Shown here piece by piece: positions 43,701 to 54,715 of a stretch of 64,000 nt of DNA. Below the pieces are notes generated by a model. It had not been told where the DNA came from and made no database searches. It saw only the letters and a program-made list of their open reading frames with translations. Origin of the DNA: Epinephelus fuscoguttatus (lineage: Eukaryota > Chordata > Actinopteri > Perciformes > Serranidae); the NCBI RefSeq assembly GCF_011397635.1, contig NC_064773.1:24406449-24470448 (forward strand), given 5' to 3'. The first letter of the stretch is position 1; each line of letters begins with the position of its first letter. Both the position numbers and the translations under genes were made by a program.

Positions 43701-44932
43701 AATACGAGACAAAAGCGTGGGACAATATAAGTTCTACTATGAGTGAAATATGGCTTTGGTTAATGTGTTGGCACAGTATGACTTCTACAAACCATGGTAG
43801 TGTTTTCATCTTTGGCAGAATAGGCTGTTTGGTTTCACTCCAGATGAGGAAGAGGTTTCAGAAAGCTGCAGGTCAAAGGGCACTGCCTAAACCAGAACCT
43901 TGAAACTGAAAGTCTGGTGCTGAAGATGCCCTTTAGTGAAATACCAAGAGGAAGTACAGTGTGTGCCATATGGCTGTCGTGAGCAGGAAGTCTGTGTGGT
44001 GAAGGGGAAGCTGAGATGGAGAGAACAGGATGAAAAACAGAGGAGAGGAAGTTGTTGGTTCACAGGTGCAGTGCGGGGGTTTCCACATCCTCTGCCTTTC
44101 AGCTGCCGAGGCAGATACCGAGAAGAGGCTCACCGCAGACAGGAGACTGTTTACGTCAAACATAATTTACTGACACACCACAACAAATAACACACAAGGA
44201 AAAGAAGAGACACCTTAAGCAGAGACATGGTGTGGGAAATCGCAAAATGTCAGAGAATTAGAGCAAGATAGCAACAGAATTAAAGCACATAAAACAGAAA
44301 GAAAGGAACCAGTTTCAGCTCATCATTCAGCCAAGCTTCAGAGCTGTCAGCTAACTGGTGATTGAAGAGATGAATGGCCTCACATTCACTGATTTACTTC
44401 TACATGCTGAGAACATCACTTATCACCTCTAAGCAGCTCATACATACACACTGACACACATATGCACATGCAAACAGAGTAGATAGTGATCTGACTCAAA
44501 ACAGGCTGTGCAAAGCTGTATTAAAGGATACCTGTAGGCTAAAACAGAGCAGACGCTATGTTATCTGCAGGTGTATGGAAAACTGACTGATCAGCAAGTG
44601 TGGATCAACAGCATTTAAAGGGGAAGTACAGCCATTTTCAAAATTCATACGTTACGCTATGACATCGCAAGTTTCAGAATTACTTTCCTAGTTTCTGGCT
44701 TTGAAAGAGAGTAGCTCATGTCTACACGTTTTGATTGAGCTTTCCTTGGCCATGGAAATTATATATTGAAATTCTTAATTTCAGTGGTGTTGGCCTTTAA
44801 AAGAATACTTGACCCACAAAATGATCACCCTGTGTTGCCTTGAATTTGTGAAGAAGACTTTGTTTTTCTTGCATGCCTCTGGTGAACGAAGAATCCCAAA
44901 ATGGAGAAAATTCTGGATGAATTGAAGTCTTA

Positions 44933-45473
44933 GGCCCTGATCACACAAAAAGTGTTTAAGCAGCTGGAGGTGCCTTTTTGGAATTCCTTTAAATGAGAAT
45001 AAGCTTTTTGTTCGCGGTTTTTGCGTTGCGACGTGCCTTGTGTCTCTGTACTCGCATTTTTGCCGGAGCACTCTGAACTCCTCAAGTTGAAAAAACTTTT
45101 TTCATCATCTTTTTTCCCATTGGATACCCAGAGCTATATGGCCCGTTGATAGACAGCAGATTATCAAACTGCCCCCAAGTCATCCTAAAATATGCCTGGA
45201 AACGGCCATCATGGAGGCGAAGCTCCTGGACCAACTGGTGGTACTCCCCATGACCCACCCTCTTTTCTAGGGTCTCATGTACCCACACAGATCTCTGTTT
45301 CCCTCTGCCCAACAAACTATTTGCTGACAGCCTCTCAGCCTCAGCTAGAGCTACAGCAAATAGAGACACCCCCTAAGCATTTTTTTTTACTAGTGGCATT
45401 TCATTTAAAGAAAGGTAGTGCAGTGCACCTCGCATTTTACAACCTGCAAAACACTTTCTGTGTGATTGGGGCC
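44933..45473. mobile_element. Non-autonomous PIF/Harbinger element, 541 bp
   Basis: The left end GGCCCTGATCACACAAAAAG and right end CTTTCTGTGTGATTGGGGCC are inverted repeats. TTA stands on both sides (44930-44932, 45474-45476), the TWA-type 3-bp duplication of PIF/Harbinger. It contains a HARBI1-like N-terminal reading frame on the minus strand but no DDE core. Confidence 0.85.
45082..45369 (-). pseudogene. HARBI1-like transposase N-terminal fragment
   Basis: 95 codons include RSVWVHETLEKRVGHGEYHQ, LVQELRLHDGRFQAYFRMTW and GQFDNLLS, the conserved N-terminal region of Harbinger nucleases. The frame ends before any catalytic Asp. It is a deletion derivative unlikely to be active. Confidence 0.85.
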
Positions 45474-45540
45474 TTAGACATCCGCGTTTAACCACAGCAA
45501 AACCATATCATATCTTATCACTATATTAGGTTCAGGAAAA

Positions 45541-46200
45541 TTTAAAGGAGCACCTCACCCACATAATGATTGTTTGTATGTCCATAACTCACTCTGTGTT
45601 ATATTGAATTCTTGAGGGAAAATTTGTATTTTTCCACATGCCTCCATCGAAAAACAAAAAAAAAATCTTAAAGAATCAAAGTAAATGGAGACTTTGTGTA
45701 ATAGCAGCTAAACATCTGTTTACAAAATCTCACACAACTTGTACAGTATAATCTAAGTCTCATTTATTCAGCCATATGCTCAGTACTTCCCAAACACATG
45801 CATTCCATTAAAACATTACTATTTAAAACACTTCTGCACATGTAGCACCTCTGGATGAGTGAGTACATTTGATCTCTGCTTGTGCATTTTATGGAGACGC
45901 TACTCATTCATGCATGAGACTGTGTTTAACAGGAAGCTTGTGGTTTAAATGCATGTATTTGGGAAGTACTGAGCATATGACTGGATAAATGAGACTTGGA
46001 TTTTACCGTACAAGTTGTGTGAGAGTTGTGAGAATTTAATTCTGCTTTTGTTAAACTTGGCCTCCATTTACTTTAATTCACCAAGAATTTTCTCAGTGTT
46101 TGATTCGTTGTTCACCAAATCTTCTTCACAAATTCAACATAGCACAGGGTGAGCAACTGATATACAAACAATCATTGTGTGAGTGAAATGGTCCTTTAAA
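45541..46200. mobile_element. 660-bp foldback element
   Basis: Near-complete palindrome: left TTTAAAGGAGCACCTCACCC pairs with right GAGTGAAATGGTCCTTTAAA. Inner pairs include ATCTAAGTCTCATTTATTCA with TGGATAAATGAGACTTGGAT, and ATGCTCAGTACTTCCCAAA with TTTGGGAAGTACTGAGCAT. Same family as 15185-15606. Confidence 0.85.
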
Positions 46201-46622
46201 TGACTATATTTAAAGGTGTAGTAGAACTACACACTGAAATACAGTCACTGTAATGCCATTTAAGCAGCGGCTGTTTGACCTACTTATTGTTTAACCTGCA
46301 AATAAACAAATCGATATTTACAGGGACATAAAATACTGACCAGGGAGTAACTTATTGTCGAGCCTGGGACACACTGCAACTTTTTTATATCTCCAAGTGC
46401 AAGCAATCTGTGGGTTGTGAACTAAATTTGGAACTTTGTACTTTGCGATGGGGGTGGGGGGTGCTTCACAGAGGAAGAAAAAAAGCAGTGAACCCAAAAA
46501 TGAAGTCACACACATGGTACATATACTCCATAAGTGGGAGGAGTTTCCATGGGAGCATTCGCCCAGCTGTGGAGGCCACAGGTGGGGTAGTGGGGGAGGG
46601 GGGAGGAGTTAGCTGTACTCTG

Positions 46623-46679
<57 letters not shown>

Positions 46680-48434
46680 TAGTGTGTGATGTGTGTGTGC
46701 TTACCGCTTACTCTGTCAGGGTCTGCAGAAATTTGGGGTGCAGGGAGAGCGAGGCAGGCAGCTCGCTGGCAGCTGGATATTGTCAGGGGTTCACCAGGGG
46801 AGCTTGGATGTCAGGGTGAACGGGTTTAAGATGAAATGTGTCCACGGAGACCCTGACTCACTGTGTTTGTTTTGGGGGGAGGGGTGCCGGTGTAACATAC
46901 AGATTGGGGTCTCAGATTTATTTTCTTTGAGCAGTGGTGGCCGGCGAGTGTGTGCCCCCCCATGCATTTATCTGTAAAATGTAAAGCACGTCTTGTTCTG
47001 CTACAGAGCGGCCTGTGCTTTGAGGTGATAACACAGTGCTCTTTGAAATATTGTTTTTGCAGAGCATGTTTGTGGGCGTGGGGAGAGGAGGGAGGGGGAG
47101 GGGGTGAAAGGCGGGGCGAGGCGGCTGTAAATCGATCCTTTGTTTTCGAGCTTGCATATGTGTCTGAGTAGGGCTTGTTTTGGTCCTGCTGAGGTGACTT
47201 TGAGACTAGTTCAATGTCAACACTAGAAAGAAAGTCAAAGGCAGAGGACAAAGGAATGTCTGGAAAAACTAAAACATGGTGTAAAAGTTAAGCAAAACTG
47301 ACACAACATCCCGCAAATGCTGCTTTAAAATGAAACTTGTCTTCCCCTATTAGCTTATTTTCAGTGCAACATAATGCGAGCTACTACAGTAAAGATACTA
47401 ATAATCTAAACTCTGAAAAACACACTGGATCTCCGGGAGGTTCGTGTCCCGCATCTGTTTCTGCTCCATGCAGCTGAGGTGAAAAGGTGGTGTGCTTCAG
47501 CTGATGTGTTTTCGCCCTTATCTACATCTGGGGAACATCTGGTTTGCATCTGGCCACGGCCTCGTAGTATAGCGCTGTTCATGAGCGTGACAATATGTGT
47601 GTTTGTGAGAGAACCAGGAGGAGAGGGCACGGATTATTTATCTGTGAGTGTGGATGTTTGTGTGCGCATGCATTACTGGCTGGATGAGAGGATGAATGAA
47701 GGGGTGAGAGAAATTTGTATGAGTTTGCCTGCAACCAATAATGTGTCGTCGTCAAACACCAGAATGCTGATCAGAAATCTTGGCATATGCAGTTTAACTT
47801 TTCTGATATCTGATATCTCATGGAATCTGTTCAACACCTGTGGCTGTCAGAAAACAACTGTACATGCATGACTTAGCAGTCAGCCTGATCTGTTTGACAT
47901 TTCTGGGTGGAAGCCTCTTTAGTCTGGTTTTGCTGGTGGAAAGATTCCACTGTGGATGACATGTTTTACGAAAGTCGATGATTAAAGTGCATTAGGCATC
48001 ATTAAAAACTTAAGCACCAATGTGATCATGGAGATACCAGGTTTTCACCTAACGACAACAATATATCTTTTGCCAAATTTCCATTAATAAGCGAGAAGAC
48101 TTGATCAGAGTCCTCCAGATAATGAGACTCTCTCTTTGGGGGGTTGGCTGATATTTGGAGTCCCTATGTTTGGGGCCCATGGCGTTAATGCTAACAGGGC
48201 CAGCTGGACTTAGGTACAGTTTCAAAGGTATGCAGCAGCATGCTTCATCTGACTGCATGAAACCATCATGGAGAGCAAAGGTAGAAAGTTAGAGGATAAT
48301 AGAAAAATGAATTGGAGGACGATAAGGGAAACCATATAAACGTGTCTTATTGATAAAAATCCATTCTCGCATTTTTACAAGTTTGGTTAACTTTCCATAA
48401 TGATGTCACAGTGATGTTATCAGTCTTCAGTCTT
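46201..48434. other. Intergenic, no gene seen
   Basis: GC-richer patches at 46440-46610 and 47030-47130 (GGGAGAGGAGGGAGGGGGAG type) are not repeats I recognise. Open frames here are short, low in complexity, or overlap the TG run. No coding call is supported. Confidence 0.5.
46627..46676. repeat. (TG)n microsatellite
   Basis: About 25 uninterrupted TG units. Confidence 0.95.
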
Positions 48435-48437
48435 CTT

Positions 48438-48655
48438 CATGTGGTTGCGTCTAGCTAACACACGCATACGGTTGGGTTAAACTAACAAACACGCATGTGG
48501 TTGCGTTTACCTAACATACACATGTGGTTGCGTTTAGCTAACACCCGTATGTGGTTGGGTTTGGCTAATACACGCATGTGTTTGGGTTTAGCTAACACAC
48601 GCATGTGGGTGCGTTTAGGCAACAAAAGTACGTGGTTGGGTTAAGAATCAAATAA
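48438..48655. repeat. 27-bp minisatellite, 8 copies
   Basis: Units of the form CATGTGGTTGCGTTTAGCTAAC begin near 48438, 48465, 48494, 48521, 48548, 48575, 48602 and 48629. The spacing is 27 bp, with one of 29. Confidence 0.9.
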
Positions 48656-51600
48656 CAGGGTTTGGCTCTAGATTCATACCGGACGCGAACAGTGACCTCT
48701 TGGGTGGTTTTTAGGTCCACCCCTCCTACCACCCACCCTACTCAGACTTTTCGCCCTCTTACCTTTCGTTGCTGTCCAGCCACATTTCCCCCTAACGCTG
48801 TCAGGAACTGTTAAACACTGATGCCGCCTGATGGCATACCATGCAGATGGGAAAGGACGGCTTTTTTTGTCGGTGTCTGACACTCAAGTCACTGGCCAAG
48901 TGCCGGTATTTGACAAAGTTGCACTTGAACTTGCCGCCCACAGACTACAGCCACCGGCCACCTAAAACATAGGCTGTGAACCTTCGTGTGAGGAAATAAC
49001 TCTCCATAGCAGCTGTACGCATCATTAAAAAAGGGAAACTGGAGGACTGACAGGACAGATTCAGACGCAAGATAACCAGTGAGCACAATGACAGTTGCCC
49101 AGGAGTTGCTGTCCACAGGGTGTGTGCAAGAAAGGAACATGCAAAATCGGATCGAAAAGTAAATCTATGAGGTCTCAGTTCAGTGTGTTTGAACTTTTGC
49201 CATCTCTTTTTGAGATTTTTGGACACTGTATTTTACATTTTAAAGAATCTTGCTTGGTGTAACTTTTAAAACGTCTAATGATTTACCATTTCAACGATCT
49301 TACATCTGCAAAAAGATTTGTTTTTCCTCACTCCATTGCTTAGATTTCTCTGGACAAGAGGACCAGTGTCAGTCTGTTATGAGGCCCCTTTGAGAGGCCA
49401 GAGAGATGCAGTTCTTTCGCTCCTGATTGAAATGAGTGTGTAAAGGGGGGTTACATATCTGGATTAGATTCCTTGGAGTTATGATCTGGAACAGTGAGCC
49501 TCAAGCGGCCTGTGCTGCCGTGGGCTGGAGAGGCGAAAGGGAGTGCCCAGCTTCTATAGCCCGAAATGATGTCTCAGTTCTTCCTGGGTGAGCCTCTTTA
49601 ATTCTGTCTCACAGCACTGAATGGAGACCTGCACTCTTAACCTACTTCTTATGTATGTGGCCGTGTATGTTTATAATACTCCAGTTGCTTGTGTGTGTGT
49701 AAACGTGACATTGGTTTTTAAACTGTGCATGAAACCAGTAGGGACAGCAAGAGAACAAATATGTGTGTGTGAAATCCTGTGTGTGTATGAGGAGTGAGAC
49801 AGGAAACAACAAGGGGCCCACTCTCAGCCGCAAAGTAGTACTAGTGACTAGAAAGAGTCTGTACAGGGATAAAATAGGTTACTGCAGTGTGTGTATATCA
49901 AACTGAAGAGAGAGCACCATAACAACCACCACCACTGTGAATACATGTGTGAAATGCTGCTTATATAAATATATTTACACAATTAGAACAACAATGTGAA
50001 CTTCCCCCTCGGGGGCCCTACAGTGGAAACTCATGATCTGTGTTAACGACAAAAAAGCTGCTTAGTTTGTACTTTAAAGTGGCCCCTGTAAGTTCCTGTG
50101 CACCAGTCATTTTTTTGTTTGTTCTCTCTTTACCTCCAGAAAAGCATTTTAGCGATGCAATCAGTGATAAGTAAGGAATAATGGTAGAAAGCACATCATT
50201 TGTAGGTGTTCATGATATCATGAGCTCATGTAGAGCTTTAAGCCTCGAGAATCATGAGTCTCATGATGTAACACAGGGTCATGGGTTTCCTGCAGGCTCC
50301 ATCTCAGAGGTGCTGGAACACAGAGCTGCTTAATCCCATGTTTTGATCCCACTGCCTTGTGGGTGATTGGCCTCAAGCTTGTGACCCGATGAGAAAATAT
50401 TACAGAAATATTTCTTTTTTTTTATACATGGTAAACCCATCGCATGTACCGTATAAGTGTTTTATGTAAAAGATATTGTTTGATTGAGATGAAGTTATTT
50501 TTCAGCGGACTGCAGGCAGTAGAAAACATAGGTTGAAAATAGTTGGCATACTTTTGGAGAAGTCTCAGTGCGCTGCAGCATTATCGTGTTGCGCCATCTG
50601 GCGTTGTGATAAAGCTACAGCTTCATGCTTCAATGGGAAAATCACAAGAGCCACAAAATGTCAGCTCTGAATAAGAACCTCAGCTCCAGGAGGCGGTGTG
50701 CTCTGATAGCTCCCTCTACTGGTGATTAAACAGGACTGCAGCTTTAAAGTCAGAGGCACATTGAGTGTCCACTAGGTTTTAGTGGCTCGTTCATAAAATC
50801 ACCATCATATATGTTTTGGTGGGGGGGGTTTGCCTGTACAGAAGTGTGTTAAATCAGTGGGTGGGCTCTATGGGATGCCCCAGGTAGACAGCGTCAAACA
50901 GGGAGGTTAGTTAAGACAGTGGTTCTCTAATTTAATTTAATTTAATTTAATTTAATTTAATTTAATTTAAAAAACTGTCACGGAGAACCTGTTTGTCACT
51001 GTTTACACATGGGAATTATAAATTTGTGACTACTCACATTATCTTACATTATTTCCCAGTTCAATTAATATGTTATTGGTGCTTTGATGTAATTTAAAAA
51101 AAGTTTAAAAATAATTCTATAGTCATGTTTTAAAAAATATTCTATGAGTGATAGTTGGTTGTCAATTGTTAGTTTATATTAGTGAATAAAAACAAGCATT
51201 TATGTCGTGATAAGAGTGATAACACACCTTATAGAGGCTGCTAGTCTGCACAGATATAAATACAGGTGTGCCTTTAGGTTTTATCTCGCCCTTTGGTGCG
51301 CCTTGGGCACACAAAGTTTGAAAACCACTGTGTTAAGATATCTGTTGTCAGGAGAAGTAGACTCGGCCTCACCCTCTAAATAATCAGAACACTGTCTCTG
51401 CTGTATGTAAAGGCTCTCAGCAGTGAGGTTAGGGCTTATAAGAGTGCTCTTGTAATTTAGCCACTGTTTACAGCAGGAACGCCCTCTTAGAGGAGTCGGT
51501 TTTAATAGTTTTAATTTAAGTCAATTCTAAAAACTACGGATCCTTCATTTCCCCTAATTCAACTTGATATTGTCTCCTTGTTATAACCTGTCTGCGTGTT

Positions 51601-51780
51601 AAACACCCTCATCTTTCAAACTAGTAAATTAATTTAGACTTTTAAAATCTGCATGCTGTACCTTTAATTCCAAATTAACTGTTTTTAACATATCACCACC
51701 TCTCGAGTAAAAACAATACATTGTGAAACCTTAGATTAAATCAGATCTGATCATCCATCCACACAGCTGACAACACACAC
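48656..51780. other. Intergenic, dispersed repeats only
   Basis: 48656-48895 belongs to the family at 42.9-43.1 kb. 50929-50970 is an (AATTT)n pentanucleotide repeat. 50820-50830 is a G run. Nothing coding is recognised. Confidence 0.5.
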
Positions 51781-52085
51781 CAATAATACAAACACCTTCC
51801 CCTGATGAGAGAAGAACTGAAACTTGGAACTGAAATTTACTTCAAAGAGAATGACAACAGAGAGGTATCACCACCTCTGTTGTGGTATGCATGTAAAGCT
51901 GTATTGAAGGGTAAAATTATTGCCCACAGCTACTCAGTAATTTGCAGACTCATCTTAAAGAATTACAGAGGGCACAGGAGAATGCATCGGACCATAGTGA
52001 GAAGTCTTGAATCAAAAATTGCAAAAGAGAAAAACATGCATTCCAGAAAGACTGATATCAGGCTGCAGGCAAATCTATAAAGTTG
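51781..52085 (+). mobile_element. L1-like LINE ORF2 fragment
   Basis: A 91-codon frame (51805-52080) contains EIYFKENDNREVSPPLLWYA and KAVLKGKIIAHS, the linker between endonuclease and reverse transcriptase in L1-type ORF2 (END...VSP..LWDA.KAVLRGKII). It ends abruptly after about 300 bp. Confidence 0.7.
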
Positions 52086-52174
52086 TGAGTGTATAAACTG
52101 AAAAGACAGGACTGTCTACAAAATAAGAAATCTTTTGATACTTAATGTACTTCCTGCTGATAATACTCTTTTAT

Positions 52175-52550
52175 ATACTGTGTATATTATGTATTCTGAG
52201 GTAGGTTTTTGAATTAGGGACTAGGGCTGGAGCCTATCCCAGCTGACACTGGGTGAGAGGCAGGGTACACCCTGGACAGGTCACCAGACTATCACAGGGC
52301 TGACACATAGAGACAGACAACCATTCACACTCACATTCACACCTACGCGCAATTTAGAGTCACCAATTAACCTGCATGTCTTTGGACTGTGGGAGGAAGC
52401 TGGAGTACCCCAAGAAAACCTACGATGACACAGGGAGAACATGCAAACTCCACACAGAAGGGCTCCCTCACACTAAGCTCTAAACCCTCTGGAACCCTCT
52501 TCTTGTGGGGCAACAATGCTAACCACTGCACCAACATGCCGCCCATCATT
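52175..52550 (-). repeat. Dispersed tRNA-promoter-like fish repeat, reverse orientation
   Basis: Complement of the copy at 55810-56190, sharing CCTATCCCAGCTGACACTGG, CCCTGGACAGGTCACCAG, CATGTCTTTGGACTGTGGGA and GAACATGCAAACTCCACACA. Confidence 0.85.
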
Positions 52551-52589
52551 GCACTTTAATTCAAGTAAAGGATGTGGGCAACTTTTCCA

Positions 52590-53565
52590 TTAATGGACCA
52601 ACTGTGATCATATTTGCCACTGCTGAAGGGTACCTTCAGTGTTTTCCAACCTGGACCCTATTTTCTTATATTTTTGTGTTTCTAAATGACTCACAGGAAC
52701 AACAATTTCTGAAACTGGTCCAGTATTAAGGAAGAGGCCTGCAGCTGGCAGCTGCAAAACAGATTGTAATGTTACCATTTGGAGGAACATGCAATGTCAA
52801 TGTACATCCAATAAAAGTGTTTGTTTTTGCCACTGACAGGGGCAGATGATTAGTGTAAGTTTCTGACAACTTATGGAAAAGATCCCTACAGAGATAGACC
52901 TTTTTGTTAAGGAGTAAGATCCTTTTTGTTTAACCAGAAGTGGCTCCAAAATCGTCATTGCAAATTCCACCAGACTCCATTTAAATAAACATTATTTTTA
53001 TTGTCATAAGACACACTCCAATTCAGTGTTGACAGAAACAAAATGAAACAAAATAAAACCATCTTGGCTCGTCTTTCCACTGCTCCAACAATCACCAACT
53101 CTGGTATGGTTGAAATAAACCCTTAACTCACGCAGTTAGATGTGAAAATATGCTGCCTCTGTGTACACTAAAATGACCATTTATTTAAATGGAGTTTGGT
53201 GGAATTGGCGATGGCGACTTAGGGGCTGTTTGTGGTTAAACAAAAAGGATCTTATTCTTTTAACAAAAGGTCTAACTCTGTAGGGATCATTTCTACAATG
53301 TTGTCAAACACTTATAATAACAATCTGAGTCTGTCAGTGGCAAAAACAAGCACTTTTAGTGGATGTAGATTGATGGTGCACAAATGCCCCGAGTGGGTAC
53401 ATTGCACTCGGTTTCGCCTCTGTTGGCTGCAGCCCTCTTGCTCAATATTGGACCAATTCCAAATATTATTGTTCCTTTTAGTCACTTGGACACAAAAACA
53501 TGGGAAAATAAGATCCAGGTTGAAAAAACAATCTCACCCTTTAATTTCTATTTCAGTTATTTTGC
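52590..53565. mobile_element. Large foldback element, about 970 bp
   Basis: The left half (52600-52985) is the inverted complement of the right half (53150-53560). Pairs include TGTTTGTTTTTGCCACTGAC with GTCAGTGGCAAAAACAAGCA, and GATCCTTTTTGTTTAACCA with GGTTAAACAAAAAGGATC. One arm has a solo relative at 27105-27280. Confidence 0.75.
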
Positions 53566-54616
53566 CCAAGAAAAAAAAATAGGCTGAATCTTCGTATTCT
53601 TCCCTCATAAATCAGTGCGCTAAAATCTTTCCAACAGAGTAACTGAGGATGTGAACCCATCCACTTGGTCTAACGGCCTGTTTGGCCTGAGGCAGTAATA
53701 AAAAAAACATGTGCCACTGATTTTCTGTGCTGGCACTGACCAGCCGAACAGCTGAGCACTGATAGTAATGACGTTAATGTCAATGCAGCAGTGCTGAAAT
53801 CCATGAGCGCCCCACCCCTCTATCCCACAAGCAAAAACAGTGCCTGACTGCTCTGTTTGTTTGTCTTAACTGCTATACTCTGTTGCTATAATGTCCACTG
53901 GCACGCATTCGTCTCGTCCCCAGGTTATGTCACATTCCTGGGAACGTGTCGGGACAGAGTGCTCACCTGAAACTTGGCAGGGAGCAATCACGCGCGCTAT
54001 CTTTTCATTCAGCAGAGGAATGTCATGTTTCCACCTCAGCTGCAGGATGACATGATTCCTTAACATTCTGCCAATCCCCTGAGCTGAGGAGCACCTTCAG
54101 AGCCTCTGTTTTGTCTCCTATCTGTCTTGGTAAACTGAGATTTTGAGTGAACAGCAGTAGTTTTGGACACACAAGCTGGGAAATGTCTGATCACACCTGT
54201 ATCCTGCTCTCAAATCTCATATCCACAGCTCCCATTTCACACTTCCTGCCTCTCTCTGTTGTCTTTTCTCTTGCATTTGATCCTGTGCTGCCAGTTTCAC
54301 CTTTTTTTCCGCCCCATCTCTCTCACTCTGTGTCACTATATGTCGATGAACCAGTCATGGCAGTGACATGTGGAATTTTTCATTACCTCGCCCCAGGGGC
54401 ACCATGCTGCCTCTGCCTGTGTATCCTACTGCTTTTTTTTCCAACCCTGCCTTCCCTCTCTCTCTCTCACACACACACACTCTCACACACACACTCATTC
54501 TCTCTGTGGCATTATTCTGAGTCAGCCCGTGGCGAGGTCTGTGGTTTGTTGTTTGTCATGCAGCCAGCTGTATGGGGCAGTCGTAGTAGTAGCCGTCAGT
54601 GACTGATCTCCTCTCC
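53566..54616 (+). promoter_or_regulatory. Upstream region of the sapcd1-like gene
   Basis: This holds CT-rich and CA microsatellite sequence (54450-54495) just before the start codon. No TATA box or CpG island is evident. A short upstream frame at 54558-54602 stops before the gene's ATG. Confidence 0.35.
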
Positions 54617-54715
54617 ATGGCCTGTCGTCCCCCCGGCTCTGGCTCCTACACTGTGGTTATCATCCCGCTCAGGACCAGCCTCTACAGCCTGGACGCACTT
54701 CGCTTCTTCCTATGG
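54617..54715 (+). CDS. sapcd1: sapcd1-like coding exon 1
   Basis: Encodes residues 1-33, ending SLDALRFFLW, with GTGAGG donor. The ATG context has G at +4 but T at -3, so an upstream non-coding exon is possible. Confidence 0.72.

Larger units (their letters stand above)
36061..44795. other. Gene-poor intergenic interval
   Basis: No supported gene. Contents: a TTAAAATGTCTTAAAT repeat family at 36.6-37.3 kb, the minisatellite at 38.72-39.0 kb, a foldback at 40547-40760, dispersed fish repeats at 41740-42110 and 42540-42640, a GGCACCTGGC-type repeat family at 42.9-43.1 kb related to 48.65-48.9 kb, and a block at 44620-44780 related to 27.36-27.68 kb. Confidence 0.55.
44796..45540. mobile_element. 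Foldback element split by a Harbinger-type insertion
   Basis: Bases 44796-44929 match the left half of the 15185-15606 family (AAGAATACTTGACCCAC, TTTGTGAAGAAGACTTTG). The sequence after the insertion (GCAAAACCATATCATATC) continues that same family where the 15-kb copy reads GCAAAACTATATCATAAC. Confidence 0.65.

Noticed and set aside
47030-47171. GC-rich patch considered as a CpG island promoter
   Set aside because: It is G-rich with few CpGs and no exon or donor follows on either strand.
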